From: Pseudomonas piscis
Lineage (GTDB): Bacteria > Pseudomonadota > Gammaproteobacteria > Pseudomonadales > Pseudomonadaceae
Length of the DNA stretch: 64,000 nucleotides
Direction: 5' to 3'
Assembly: GCF_009380155.1 (NCBI RefSeq)
Contig: NZ_WHUV01000002.1
Coordinates: forward strand, 1,426,001-1,490,000
Under the pieces are notes generated by a model. It worked only from the letters and a program-made list of their open reading frames with translations, did no database searches and was not told where the DNA came from. The position numbers were made by a program, and so were the translations under genes. Positions 1 to 7,934 of the stretch are shown one piece after another. Positions within the stretch are counted from its first letter, which is position 1. Each line of letters starts with the position of its first letter.

Positions 1-285
1 CACGAAGCCGATGTGGCTGCGCATGGCATTCACATCCACCTGCCGGCCCTGGACGTCCTGGCCATTGACATGGATGGTCCCCGAGCCGATGGCCTCCAGG
101 CGGTTCATGGTGCGGATCAAGGTGGACTTGCCCGAACCGGACGGCCCGCACAGCACCACCACCTGGCCCTTCTTCACCTGGGCGCTGATGTCCGTGAGCA
201 CCTGGTGCTCGCCGTACCACTTGTTCACCTTGTCCAGGGCGATGATGACGCTGGAAGCTGCCAGGGCAGCGTTGTGGTTGTGCAT
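1..285 (-). CDS. Polar amino-acid ABC transporter ATPase, N-terminal part (cut by window edge)
   Basis: Only the first 95 residues are inside the window. They are the start of a GlnQ/HisP-type nucleotide-binding subunit, which energises uptake of a polar amino acid from the cytoplasmic face of the inner membrane. The Walker A motif GPSGSGKS is at residues 47-54, followed by the usual STLIRTMNRLE stretch of this subfamily. The aromatic A-loop residue is in KWYGEHQVL near residue 24. The start is 2 bp after the stop of the permease gene, so the three transporter genes are read as one operon (permease, permease, ATPase). No periplasmic binding protein lies on this side; it may lie beyond the left edge or be encoded elsewhere. 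The substrate cannot be told from this part. Confidence 0.93.
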   Translation of the reverse strand, partial: MHNHNAALAASSVIIALDKVNKWYGEHQVLTDISAQVKKGQVVVLCGPSGSGKSTLIRTMNRLEAIGSGTIHVNGQDVQGRQVDVNAMRSHIGFV

Positions 286-287
286 GA

Positions 288-1022
288 TCAATACCCCTGG
301 GCCGGAGCCGGGCGTGGTTGGTGGGAAGTGGCGGGTATCCGCCCGTTGTTGCGGGCAAGGCGCGCCTCCAGCAGGCGGGCGGCCTGGGTCAGGGCGAAAC
401 AGATGGCGAAATAGGCCAGCGACAGCACCAGGAACACGCTGAAGGGCTCGGTGAGCATCGTGCTGTTGACCTGGTTGGCGGCGTAGGTCAGCTCGTTGAC
501 GCCGATCACGTAGCCCAGCGAGGTGTCCTTGATGGTGGTGACGAACTGGCCAACCATGCTCGGCAGCATGTTCCCCAGGGCCTGGGGCAGGATCACCCTG
601 CGGGTCCGGGTCCAGTAGCCCATGCCCAGTGCCGCGGCGGCCTCGCCCTGCCCCTTGGGCAGCGATTCGATGCCCGCCCTGACGATTTCCGCCAGGTACA
701 CCGCCTGGAACACCACCAGCGTCACCGCCATGGTGGTGAAACCGGCAACCGGTCGCCCGAGGATGATCGGCACCACGAAATAGGCCCCGAAGATCAGCAT
801 CACCAACGGAATGCTACGCAGCAGGTAGCCGACGCCCATGGCCGGATAGCGCAGTACCTTCGCGGGGCTGAGCTGGGCCAGGGCCAGCAGTACGCTCAAC
901 GGGAACGCCAGGCCGATACCGATGATCGACAGCAGCAGCGTGGCGACGATGCCGCCCAGCGGGCCATTGGGGTAGGACCCCAGCAGGAACAGCAACCAGT
1001 ACTCCTGGATGATCTCCAGCAT
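288..1022 (-). CDS. Polar amino-acid ABC transporter permease (HisM/GltK type)
   Basis: 244 residues with several hydrophobic segments and the HisMQ-type inner-membrane permease fold. The ATPase-coupling EAA loop is clear: GQGEAAAALGMGYWTRTRRV followed by ILPQALGNMLPSM. The segment KDTSLGYVIGVNELTYAANQV after it is also typical of glutamate/glutamine-type permeases. The ATG at 1022 is used because it follows the upstream permease stop by 2 bp; a longer reading frame exists upstream but belongs to the neighbour's DNA. It should pair with the preceding permease and the ATPase at the edge of the window. Substrate unknown. Confidence 0.93.
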   Translation of the reverse strand: MLEIIQEYWLLFLLGSYPNGPLGGIVATLLLSIIGIGLAFPLSVLLALAQLSPAKVLRYPAMGVGYLLRSIPLVMLIFGAYFVVPIILGRPVAGFTTMAVTLVVFQAVYLAEIVRAGIESLPKGQGEAAAALGMGYWTRTRRVILPQALGNMLPSMVGQFVTTIKDTSLGYVIGVNELTYAANQVNSTMLTEPFSVFLVLSLAYFAICFALTQAARLLEARLARNNGRIPATSHQPRPAPAQGY

Positions 1023-1024
1023 GC

Positions 1025-1699
1025 TCAGCGCCCCCTGATCCGCAGGTGCCGGCCCAGCCAGCCACCGGCCAGCAACAGGCTCAGCGCCACCGCCACATAC
1101 AGCACGGTACTGAGCCCATAGGTGGCGAAGATGCGGAAGGTGCCGCTGGCCACCTCCTTGGTGACGTAGGTCAGCTCCATCACCCCGATGACCATGGCCA
1201 GGCTGGTGGTCTTCATCAGCATCACGGTGTTGCTCAGCAAAGGGGCGATCGCCACTCGCAGCGCCTGGGGCAGGATCACCCGACGCAGGGCGCCGGCCCG
1301 ACCCAGGCCCAGGGCCTGCGCCGCTTCCTGCTGCCCCGCAGCGATGCTGCGCAGGCCGCTGCGGATGTCCTCGGCGAAGTAGGCGCCGTAGTACAGCCCG
1401 ATGGCGATCAGCGCGAATACCAGCTCGCCGTGATGCTCGTTCAACCACCCCTGGAGAGTCTCGGGCAGCAGGCTGCTCACGCCGAAGTACCACAGGAACA
1501 GATGCACCAGGGGTGGGACGTTGCGCTGGTACTCGATGAACGCCATAACCCAGAGGCCGACGAAGCGCCCCCCGGCCAGGCGCAGCAACGTCACCAGCAG
1601 GCCGACGGCAAAGGCCAGCAGCCAGCTGCCCAGCGCCAGCATCAGGGTCACCAGCAGTCCCCTGGCCAGGACCTGCCCATATTCGTTCAGGAAGTCCAT
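1025..1699 (-). CDS. Polar amino-acid ABC transporter permease (HisQ/GltJ type)
   Basis: 224 residues, first of the two HisMQ-type permeases. The EAA loop is AGQQEAAQALGLGRAGALRRV, followed by ILPQALRVAIAPLLSNTVML and KTTSLAMVIGVMELTYVTKEV. I place the start at the ATG at 1699 (MDFLNEYGQ) because a GGGAG sequence lies just upstream; an in-frame upstream ATG at 1786 would add 29 residues with no membrane or family character. The gene heads the permease-permease-ATPase operon and overlaps the end of a possible short upstream frame by 13 bp. Confidence 0.92.
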   Translation of the reverse strand: MDFLNEYGQVLARGLLVTLMLALGSWLLAFAVGLLVTLLRLAGGRFVGLWVMAFIEYQRNVPPLVHLFLWYFGVSSLLPETLQGWLNEHHGELVFALIAIGLYYGAYFAEDIRSGLRSIAAGQQEAAQALGLGRAGALRRVILPQALRVAIAPLLSNTVMLMKTTSLAMVIGVMELTYVTKEVASGTFRIFATYGLSTVLYVAVALSLLLAGGWLGRHLRIRGR

Positions 1700-1884
1700 G
1701 CCAGGCTCCCGTTGCGTACGCCACCCGAGCCTGGTTTGGTGGGCTCGGCATCCGGCCAGGCATGCGAGCATGGCAGCCCCGCCCAACCCAGGCCGTGCCC
1801 TCGCGGATCGTCCCGTGGCGGCAGGTAGCGCCGCCGGAACACCGCCAGGGCCTTGAGGTATCGTTTTTTGTTGTTCTTGTTCAT
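1687..1884 (-). CDS. Possible small protein or leader peptide upstream of the amino-acid transporter
   Basis: A 65-codon frame starting MNKNNKKRYLKALAVFRRR, with a good CAGGAG ribosome-binding site about 10 nt before the ATG. It overlaps the start of the first permease gene by 13 bp, which would allow translational coupling. The N-terminus is strongly basic. The second half is low-complexity Gly/Pro/Arg and looks like translated non-coding GC-rich DNA. I do not recognise the family. It could be a genuine small protein, a translated leader, or chance; the ribosome-binding site and placement are the only support. Confidence 0.3.
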   Translation of the reverse strand: MNKNNKKRYLKALAVFRRRYLPPRDDPRGHGLGWAGLPCSHAWPDAEPTKPGSGGVRNGSLAWTS

Positions 1885-2325
1885 CGCTGCTCTCCTGCTT
1901 GCCCTGGCAACCCGATTGGTGGTTCCAGCGAATACCTGGCGCTGGACCGGCAGATTCCCGGGTGGGTCTAGGTCATGCCTGGACGGTCAAACTGGTTAAA
2001 AAGAAACCATTAACTGGTCAATTTCCGATCCAGACTGCTGCATTCTCAAGCAAAGCCCCGGGAAAAAAGATCAGAAACTTCCCAAATCCCGTTAAGATCC
2101 GGTCAGTCAAAGGCCGTAAAAGCGACGTATGTCCCTGGCTGCAAGGTGAACCCGGAGAAGCAACTGGTAATCAACAATGACCAAATGATCGCCTGGCGTG
2201 GTACCGCCCCCATCCGCAGCCAGTGGGCCTGATCGCCAGCATTTGAAATACGCGGCGGCGCCCGACAGAATCGCCCCCCGATCCGGCCCGAGATGTGACG
2301 GACCCACGCAAGAAAGAGGTTGCAG
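1885..2325. other. Intergenic region, divergent promoters
   Basis: About 440 bp between the minus-strand transporter operon and the plus-strand methyltransferase. It must contain promoters for both. The part from 1980 to 2110 is AT-richer and holds a pair of AACTGGT repeats (listed separately). I see no convincing gene in it. Confidence 0.6.
1990..2021. repeat. Two direct AACTGGTYAA repeats, possible operator
   Basis: AACTGGTTAA at 1990-1999 and AACTGGTCAA at 2012-2021 differ at one base and are 22 bp apart start to start, about two helical turns. They lie roughly 105-135 bp upstream of the small frame that precedes the amino-acid permeases. Same-face spacing is typical of a protein binding two sites cooperatively. 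Which regulator would bind is not evident. Confidence 0.35.
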
Positions 2326-3021
2326 TTGAACGAACAGACATTGTCCATGCGCCTGGAGCGCGTCGCGGCCCAGGTACCGGCAGGGGCGCGCCTGGCCGAT
2401 ATCGGCTCGGACCACGGCTACCTGCCGCTGGCGTTGCTGAGCCGTGGCGCCATCGAGAGGGCAGTGGCTGGCGAGGTGGCGCTGACGCCCTTCCACTTCG
2501 CCCAACGCAGCGCTCGTGCCAGTGGTTTCGGCCAGCGCATCAGCGTGCGCCTGGCCAATGGCCTGGCGGCGATCGAGCCGGGGGACGGGATCACCGCCAT
2601 CAGCTTCTGCGGCATGGGCGGCGAAACCATCCGCGACATCCTCGAGGCCGGCAAGGCGCGCCTCGATGGCCGCGAGCGCCTGGTCATGCAGCCCAACGGT
2701 GGCGAGCAGCCGCTGCGTCAATGGCTGATGGACAACGGCTACGCCATCCTCTTCGAAGAGGTGCTGCGCGAGAACCGCTTCGACTACGAGATCATCGTCG
2801 CCGAGCGCGGCGCCAGCCCAAGCTACAGCGCCGAGCAGCTGTACTTCGGCCCGCTGCAGATGCAGGAGCGCAGCCCGGCATTCCTGGCCAAGTGGCAGCG
2901 CAAGTTGCGCCAGAAGCACAAGATCCTGGCCCACTTCGCCCGGGCGCAGCAGGCGGTGCCCGAGGAGAAACTCCAGGACACCCAGCGCAAGGCCCGCTGG
3001 ATCAGCGAGCTGCTGGCCTGA
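2326..3021 (+). CDS. trmK: tRNA (adenine(22)-N1)-methyltransferase family protein (TrmK/YqfN, COG2384)
   Basis: 231 residues. A class I SAM-dependent methyltransferase of the TrmK family, which methylates N1 of A22 in tRNA in Gram-positive bacteria; the role in Pseudomonas is inferred from family only. Motif I is RLADIGSDHGYLPLALL (about residues 20-36), and the family-specific SFCGMGGETIRDIL follows near residue 95. The C-terminal part, with QRKLRQKHKIL, is helical as in the family. The start is probably the TTG at 2326 (MNEQTLSMRLERV), because AGAGG at 2315-2319 is 6 nt away; another TTG at 2320 would abut the ribosome-binding site. An ATG at 2347 would shorten the N-terminal helix. It seems to be a single-gene unit. 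Confidence 0.82.
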   Translation: MNEQTLSMRLERVAAQVPAGARLADIGSDHGYLPLALLSRGAIERAVAGEVALTPFHFAQRSARASGFGQRISVRLANGLAAIEPGDGITAISFCGMGGETIRDILEAGKARLDGRERLVMQPNGGEQPLRQWLMDNGYAILFEEVLRENRFDYEIIVAERGASPSYSAEQLYFGPLQMQERSPAFLAKWQRKLRQKHKILAHFARAQQAVPEEKLQDTQRKARWISELLA

Positions 3022-3204
3022 GTCCGCAGCGCCGCTTTCACTGGTAAAACCCGCTGTGTATCATCGGCCCAGGTCGATGCTACCTGCCGCTCGCATCCGC
3101 AAGGAATGGTGAAAGCATCGCTGTCCCCCCTACCCTGTCGTCACTCTTGACAGTCGAGGCCCGGCAACGCGAGCACCCCTGCACCTCGGCGAACAGGAGC
3201 AACG

Positions 3205-3732
3205 ATGATCACTCTCGAACACGCCAAGCAAATGGCCAAGCGCCTGCGCACCGCGCTCGCTTCCCACGACCAGTCGATAAGCCACGCCACCGCGCTGGAA
3301 AGCGTGGCCCGGCAACTGGGCTACAAGGACTGGAACACCGCCGCCGCAGCCCTGCCTCAGGAACAACCCCAGGGGATCAGCTTCGACAAGGCCATCCCGA
3401 TCCTGCGGATGTTCGACGAAGCCAAGGCTCGCGAGTTCTACCTCGATTTCCTGGGGTTCACCGTGGAGTTCGAACACCGCTTCGAAGCCGACCTGCCGCT
3501 GTACCTGGGCATCAGCCGCAATGGCCTGCAACTGCATCTGTCCGAGCACCATGGCGATGCCAGCCCCGGGGCGACGATTTTCGTGCCGATGCACAACATC
3601 GAACAACTGCGCGATGAACTGCAAGCCAAGCGCTACGGCTACGGCCGCCCCGATATCGTCGAAGAAGACTGGGGCAAGACCCTGGAAGTCTACGACCCCT
3701 TCGGCAATCGCATCCGCTTCTGCCAGGGCTGA
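3205..3732 (+). CDS. Glyoxalase-superfamily protein with N-terminal helical domain
   Basis: 175 residues. The first ~50 residues (MITLEHAKQMAKRLRTAL...LGYKDWNTAAAAL) form the small helical domain often found before glyoxalase/bleomycin-resistance folds in proteobacteria. From about residue 55 a vicinal-oxygen-chelate fold follows: FDKAIPILRMFDEAKAREFYLDFLGF, LYLGISRNGLQLHLSEHHGD and LEVYDPFGNRIRF. It resembles antibiotic-binding (bleomycin-resistance-like) members more than glyoxalase I, but the ligand is unknown. The ATG has a strong AGGAG site 6 nt upstream. It is transcribed alone and ends in a strong hairpin. Confidence 0.8.
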   Translation: MITLEHAKQMAKRLRTALASHDQSISHATALESVARQLGYKDWNTAAAALPQEQPQGISFDKAIPILRMFDEAKAREFYLDFLGFTVEFEHRFEADLPLYLGISRNGLQLHLSEHHGDASPGATIFVPMHNIEQLRDELQAKRYGYGRPDIVEEDWGKTLEVYDPFGNRIRFCQG

Positions 3733-3753
3733 TCCTGCGCCAAAACGATCCGC

Positions 3754-3784
3754 TCCACGGGCAGGCCCAGTGCCTGCCCGTGGA
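3754..3784. terminator. Perfect 13-bp hairpin between convergent genes
   Basis: Arms 3754-3766 and 3772-3784 are perfectly complementary with a 5-nt loop (CCAGT). It sits 22 bp after the glyoxalase-fold gene and 19 bp after the stop of the TonB receptor gene coming the other way, so it can act as a shared terminator. No long T tract follows on either strand. Confidence 0.65.
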
Positions 3785-3802
3785 CGCTCATGGGCTAGGG
3801 TT

Positions 3803-6031
3803 TCAGAAGTCCACCGAGGCGGACAGCTCGAAGGTGCGTGGTGCACCCAGGCCCAGGCTGGTGGTCAGTGGCATTCCCCAGTAGGCCTTGTTGGTGAGGT
3901 TGCTGACGTTGCCCCGCAGGGTCACCGGGCGGTTGGCGACCTGAGTGGCGTAGCGGGCGCCCACGTCGAACAGGGTGTAGCCGGGAATCGACTGCTGGTT
4001 GTCGGCGCTGATGTACTGCTTGGACAGCGCCGTGGCGTTGGCGGTCAGCGTCAGGCCCTGCAGCACCGGGGTATCCCATTCCACGCCGAGCTTGCCTTGC
4101 AGTTCGGGATAGCCAGTGGCGTTCTTGCCGTCGTTGCGGCCGCCCTCGGTCTTGGTCAGCTTGGGGTCGACATGGGCGACGCCGCCCATCAACCGCACGT
4201 CATCCAGCGGCGCCCCGAAGAAGCCCCACTCCACCCCGCGGTTACGCTGTTCGCCCCCCATGGAGTAGATGTTGGTGGCCGGATCGGTGTAGCTGCCCGG
4301 ACGGGTGATCTCGTACAACGCCAGGGTATGGGTGAAGGAGCCCAGGTCGAGCTTCAGGCCGACTTCCTTCTGCTTGGTCTTGTAGGGCGCGAAGATCGCG
4401 CCGGCGTTGGCTGCGGTCAGCGGCGCCGTGCCGCCTTTGCTCAGGCCCTCGATGTAGTTGGCATACAGCGACAGGTCGTCGGTGGCCTTGAACAGCACCG
4501 CGGCCGCCGGGGTGGTGGCGCTTTCGTCATAGCGCGAGGTGCGCTTGCCGGTGCTGACGCTGAAGGTATCGCTGAGCACCTCCTGGCGGCGCACGCCCAG
4601 GGTCAGTTGCAGGCGATCATCCAGCACCGACAAGGTATCGGCCACGCCGTAGCTGCGCAGGCGGCTCTCGCTGTGCATGATCAGCGGCCAACTGGTGGGC
4701 GCCTTGGGACCCCAGGTCGGGTGGTAGATATTGGTGGTCCAGTCGGCACCGGGCACCGAGCGACGCCCCCAATCCTTCTTCTTGTCCGAGTACTGGGTAG
4801 CGTTCAACGACCACTGGTGCTTGATCTCGCCCGTCTGGAACTGGCCCTTGAGGCCGGTTTCTGCCGAGACCTTGCGCACCTGGAACTTCAACTGGCCCAT
4901 GCTGCTGCGCAGGTCGCCGGCATCGTTGATCACCGTGGCGATCATGGCGCCGTTGTAGGCGTAGTCGCTCTTGCTGCTGCCTACCGCGGCGTAGGCGGTC
5001 AGTTGTTCACTGAGGTCGAACTCGCCACGCAGGATCGCGCCCTTGTCCTTGCTTTCCACCGTCGCCCAGTCGGGGTTGAGCAGCGAACCGGCCTTGGGCG
5101 GTCTGGGCACCGCAACCCCGGCAGCCAGGCCCATCCCACGGTTCTGGCCAGTGATGCGCTGGTCGGCGTCGTACAGGTCAAGGGACAACCGCGCACGCTC
5201 GCCCCGCCAGTCCAGGGCCAATGACGCCAGGTCGGCTTTCTGCTTCTGGTGGTCGGTGGCCGCATCGCCTTCGCGGTGGACGCCGTTGAAACGCACGCCG
5301 AACTGCTGGTCTTGGCCAAAGCGCCGGCCCATGTCCAGGTGCCCCCCGAGCTGCGAGTCGGACATGTAGCTGCCGGTCAGGCGTGTCAGCGGTTCGTTGC
5401 CAGCACGCTTGGGCACCAGGTTGACCGTGCCGCCCACCGAGCCGCCTGGCGGCATGCCGTTGAGCAACGCCGAGGGACCCTTGAGCACTTCGATGCGCTC
5501 GTACATTTCAGGGGACACGCGATAGAACGGCGCCATGCCGAACAACCCGTCGACGGTCACGTCGCTGATGTCCGAGGCGAAGCCACGAATCGAGTAGTTC
5601 TCGCTGAAGGTGCCGGTCAAGCCGTTGCTGAACACTGCCGGATCGGTGGCGGCGATCACATCGGTGATGCTCTTGGCCTGGCGGTCCTCGATGTATTTCT
5701 CGGTGTAGCTGATGGTGCTGAACGGGGTCTCCATGAAGTCCTTGTTGCCCAGCAAGCCGAGCTTGCCCCCCGAGGCCACCTGCTCCCCCGCGTAGGCCGG
5801 TGGCAGGCTGGAGACGGCTTCGCCCTGGATCGTGGTGGCGGGCAACGCCAGTGCCCGGTCCTGGGTCGCTTCGGCCGGCTCGCGAACCTCTGCGCCCGCC
5901 GGCGCCGCCAGCGTGGCCAGGACCCCCAGGGCCAGCCCTGCCAGCCCGCGGTGGACGCCGACGGCCAGGGGTTTGACGACCAAAGCCTGGGAAAGGTGTG
6001 CATTGCGATGGAAAGAATGACGGTGAGTCAC
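3803..6031 (-). CDS. TonB-dependent ferric-siderophore outer-membrane receptor
   Basis: 742 residues from a GTG start (VTHRHSFHR) that has GGAG 8 nt upstream; an upstream in-frame ATG at 6118 would add 29 residues lying over the promoter. A basic N-terminus and hydrophobic segment (LAGLALGVLATLAAPAGAE) form the signal sequence. The plug domain shows RGFASDISDVTVDGLFG, ERIEVLKGPSALLNGMPPGG and GGTVNLVPKRA, the pattern of siderophore receptors. The barrel ends in FELSASVDF with the C-terminal aromatic expected for outer-membrane insertion. There is no STN signalling domain, so it is a plain importer. It lies downstream of the siderophore ABC genes but is separated by 128 bp with its own Fur-like box. 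The siderophore is unknown. Confidence 0.93.
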   Translation of the reverse strand: MTHRHSFHRNAHLSQALVVKPLAVGVHRGLAGLALGVLATLAAPAGAEVREPAEATQDRALALPATTIQGEAVSSLPPAYAGEQVASGGKLGLLGNKDFMETPFSTISYTEKYIEDRQAKSITDVIAATDPAVFSNGLTGTFSENYSIRGFASDISDVTVDGLFGMAPFYRVSPEMYERIEVLKGPSALLNGMPPGGSVGGTVNLVPKRAGNEPLTRLTGSYMSDSQLGGHLDMGRRFGQDQQFGVRFNGVHREGDAATDHQKQKADLASLALDWRGERARLSLDLYDADQRITGQNRGMGLAAGVAVPRPPKAGSLLNPDWATVESKDKGAILRGEFDLSEQLTAYAAVGSSKSDYAYNGAMIATVINDAGDLRSSMGQLKFQVRKVSAETGLKGQFQTGEIKHQWSLNATQYSDKKKDWGRRSVPGADWTTNIYHPTWGPKAPTSWPLIMHSESRLRSYGVADTLSVLDDRLQLTLGVRRQEVLSDTFSVSTGKRTSRYDESATTPAAAVLFKATDDLSLYANYIEGLSKGGTAPLTAANAGAIFAPYKTKQKEVGLKLDLGSFTHTLALYEITRPGSYTDPATNIYSMGGEQRNRGVEWGFFGAPLDDVRLMGGVAHVDPKLTKTEGGRNDGKNATGYPELQGKLGVEWDTPVLQGLTLTANATALSKQYISADNQQSIPGYTLFDVGARYATQVANRPVTLRGNVSNLTNKAYWGMPLTTSLGLGAPRTFELSASVDF

Positions 6032-6103
6032 GCTACAGCTCCGTTGAAGTGAAAAGGCGGTGTTTTTCTGATTAGTTGGCTTGATTCGAATGCAAGAGCT
6101 AAG

Positions 6104-6122
6104 GCTGTTGATAATCACTTGC
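6104..6122. promoter_or_regulatory. Fur-like box upstream of the TonB receptor
   Basis: The 19 bp match the Fur consensus GATAATGATAATCATTATC at 13 positions, with a perfect TGATAATCA core. It is 73 bp upstream of the receptor's GTG start, in the promoter position. Iron repression of the receptor is inferred. Confidence 0.6.
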
Positions 6123-6159
6123 TACCACGCAAATGCCGCGAACAGCCCTTAGCTCGAAG

Positions 6160-7161
6160 TCAGGGCTGATAACCCTTGATGACGTCGTCGATCATCAGCT
6201 TCACCGAGGTCGGGCTGGCGGCGGTGACGTACCAGGCCTGGGCATCGGCAAAGACCACACGGCCGTTCTTCCAGGCGTTGGTCTGGCGCAGCAGCGGGTT
6301 GTCCAGGCTCTGGGCATCCAGGGCCGGGCGCCCTTCCATCACGGCGGTGCGGTCCACCACGTAGAGGATGTCGGGGTTGGCCTGCTGGATGAATTCGCTG
6401 GAGATCGGCTGGCCATGCAGGCCGGTCTCGCCCTCGGGGCTGGCCGGTTTCACCCCCAGCGCATCGAAGATGAAGCCATAGCGCGAATGCGCGCCGAAGG
6501 AGCTGAAGGCGCCGTTGTTATGCAGCACGATCAAGGCGCGCTCAGGGCGGCCTGCCGTGACCTGCCGGGCCTGCTGCACCTTGGCCTCCAGTTGCGCGGC
6601 CTGCTCCCGGGCCTGTTGCTGCTTGCCGAAGATCTCGCCGAGGCTCGCCAGGTGCTCCTTGATGACCTCGATATGCCGGCCCTGGCTGTCGCGGTAATCC
6701 ACATCGAAATGCACCGTGGGCGCGATTGCGCTCAGCTCCTGGTAGTGGCTGGCCTGCAGTGAGGTGATCAGGATCAGGTCCGGCTTCACGGCATAGATCC
6801 GCTCCAGGTTGGGCTGGACGATCGCCCCCAGGTCCTCGACCTGGGCCGCCTGCTTGTACCGGTCCAGGAAGTGCGGGATGAAATCCTTGGGCATGCCGGC
6901 CACGGGAATGCCCAGCTGGTCGAGGAAATCCACTTCGTTCATGTCCAGGGCCACCGTGCGCTGGGGCAGTCGCTCCACCAGCGTGGTGCCCAGCTGGTGC
7001 CGGACCGTGACCGGGGTGTAGGCCGGGGCCTGGTTGGCAGCAGCCGCAGCCTGGCCCGTTGCGGGCGAGGTGGCGGTTTTATCCTGGCAGCCCTGCCCGG
7101 CCAGGATCGCGGCCACCAACAGGGCCAACGTCCCATACCTGCTTGTGTGATGTCGGGTCAT
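6160..7161 (-). CDS. Siderophore ABC transporter substrate-binding lipoprotein (FatB/YclQ/VctP type)
   Basis: 333 residues. It binds a ferric siderophore in the periplasm and hands it to the permease pair. The N-terminus has a signal segment ending LLVAAILAGQGC, so Cys25 is the probable lipidation site although the lipobox is imperfect. A low-complexity Ala/Thr linker precedes the binding fold. PQRTVALDMNEVDFLDQLG, NLERIYAVKPDLIL and NPDILYVVDRTAVMEG are typical of the FatB/petrobactin-type group. The ATG at 7161 overlaps the ATPase stop by 4 bp (ATGA), which supports this start over an upstream in-frame one at 7194. It is the last gene of the exporter-exporter-permease-permease-ATPase-lipoprotein operon. 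Confidence 0.9.
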   Translation of the reverse strand: MTRHHTSRYGTLALLVAAILAGQGCQDKTATSPATGQAAAAANQAPAYTPVTVRHQLGTTLVERLPQRTVALDMNEVDFLDQLGIPVAGMPKDFIPHFLDRYKQAAQVEDLGAIVQPNLERIYAVKPDLILITSLQASHYQELSAIAPTVHFDVDYRDSQGRHIEVIKEHLASLGEIFGKQQQAREQAAQLEAKVQQARQVTAGRPERALIVLHNNGAFSSFGAHSRYGFIFDALGVKPASPEGETGLHGQPISSEFIQQANPDILYVVDRTAVMEGRPALDAQSLDNPLLRQTNAWKNGRVVFADAQAWYVTAASPTSVKLMIDDVIKGYQP

Positions 7162-7934
7162 TTCAGTTCTCTTGCGGGGTTGAAGTAGTTGCACAGGTAG
7201 CCGCGGGCGTCATGGCTGATGCTGAAATCCAGCCCGTAGAGCTCTCGCAGCCGCTCTTCGGTCAGCACCTGGGCGACGCTGCCGGCGGCGTGCACGGCGC
7301 CCTGTTTCATCGCCACGATGTGGTCCGAGTAGTTGGCGGCGAAGTTGATGTCGTGCACCACCAGCACCACCGTGCGCCCCTGTTCGTCGCACAGCCGGCG
7401 CAGGGCGCGCATGATCTGCACCGCATGCTTGATGTCGAGGTTGTTCAGCGGCTCGTCCAACAGCAGGTAGTCGGTCTGCTGGGCGATGGTCATGGCCAGG
7501 AATGCCATCTGCCGCTGGCCACCGCTGAGCTCATCGAGGAAGGCCGCGCGCAGCTCCTGCAGCGAGAGGAAGGCAATGGCCTCGTCGATCGCCTGCTGGT
7601 CGGCCCGGGTCAGGGCGCCGCGGCTGTAGGGAAAGCGCCCGAAGGCCACCAGTTCCTCGACCGTCAGGCGCAGGTTGAAGTCCGGCGCCTGGCGCAGGGT
7701 GGCCACTGTGCGGGCGTAGTCGCCGATGGCCATGCCACGGGTATCGCGGCCCGCCACCAGGATGCTGCCGCGAGTCGGTTCCAGCAGCCGCGCGATCATC
7801 ATCAACAGGGTCGACTTGCCCGCGCCGTTGGGACCGATCAGCGAGGTCAGGCGACGGGCCGGGAACTGCACGTTGACCTCGTGCAGCACAGTCTTGGTGC
7901 CGTAGCTCTTGTGAAGGTCGTGGACAGTGATCAT
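7158..7934 (-). CDS. Siderophore ABC transporter ATPase (FepC/FatE-like)
   Basis: 258 residues, cytoplasmic energiser of the ferric-siderophore importer. Walker A is GPNGAGKS near residue 38, the signature motif is ELSGGQRQMAFLAMTIAQ, Walker B is DYLLLDEPLNNLD, and the H-loop is VLVVHDINFAANYSDHIVAM. The GPNGAGKS and HDINFA forms are those of the FecCD-partner ATPases rather than amino-acid ATPases. The start overlaps the permease stop by 4 bp (ATGA), and its own stop overlaps the lipoprotein start the same way. Confidence 0.94.
   Translation of the reverse strand: MITVHDLHKSYGTKTVLHEVNVQFPARRLTSLIGPNGAGKSTLLMMIARLLEPTRGSILVAGRDTRGMAIGDYARTVATLRQAPDFNLRLTVEELVAFGRFPYSRGALTRADQQAIDEAIAFLSLQELRAAFLDELSGGQRQMAFLAMTIAQQTDYLLLDEPLNNLDIKHAVQIMRALRRLCDEQGRTVVLVVHDINFAANYSDHIVAMKQGAVHAAGSVAQVLTEERLRELYGLDFSISHDARGYLCNYFNPARELK

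Noticed and set aside
3521..5224. 567-codon plus-strand frame opposite the TonB receptor
   Set aside because: It lies antisense to an obvious TonB receptor with complete domains and has the Gly/Ala/Val-rich composition of antisense translation.
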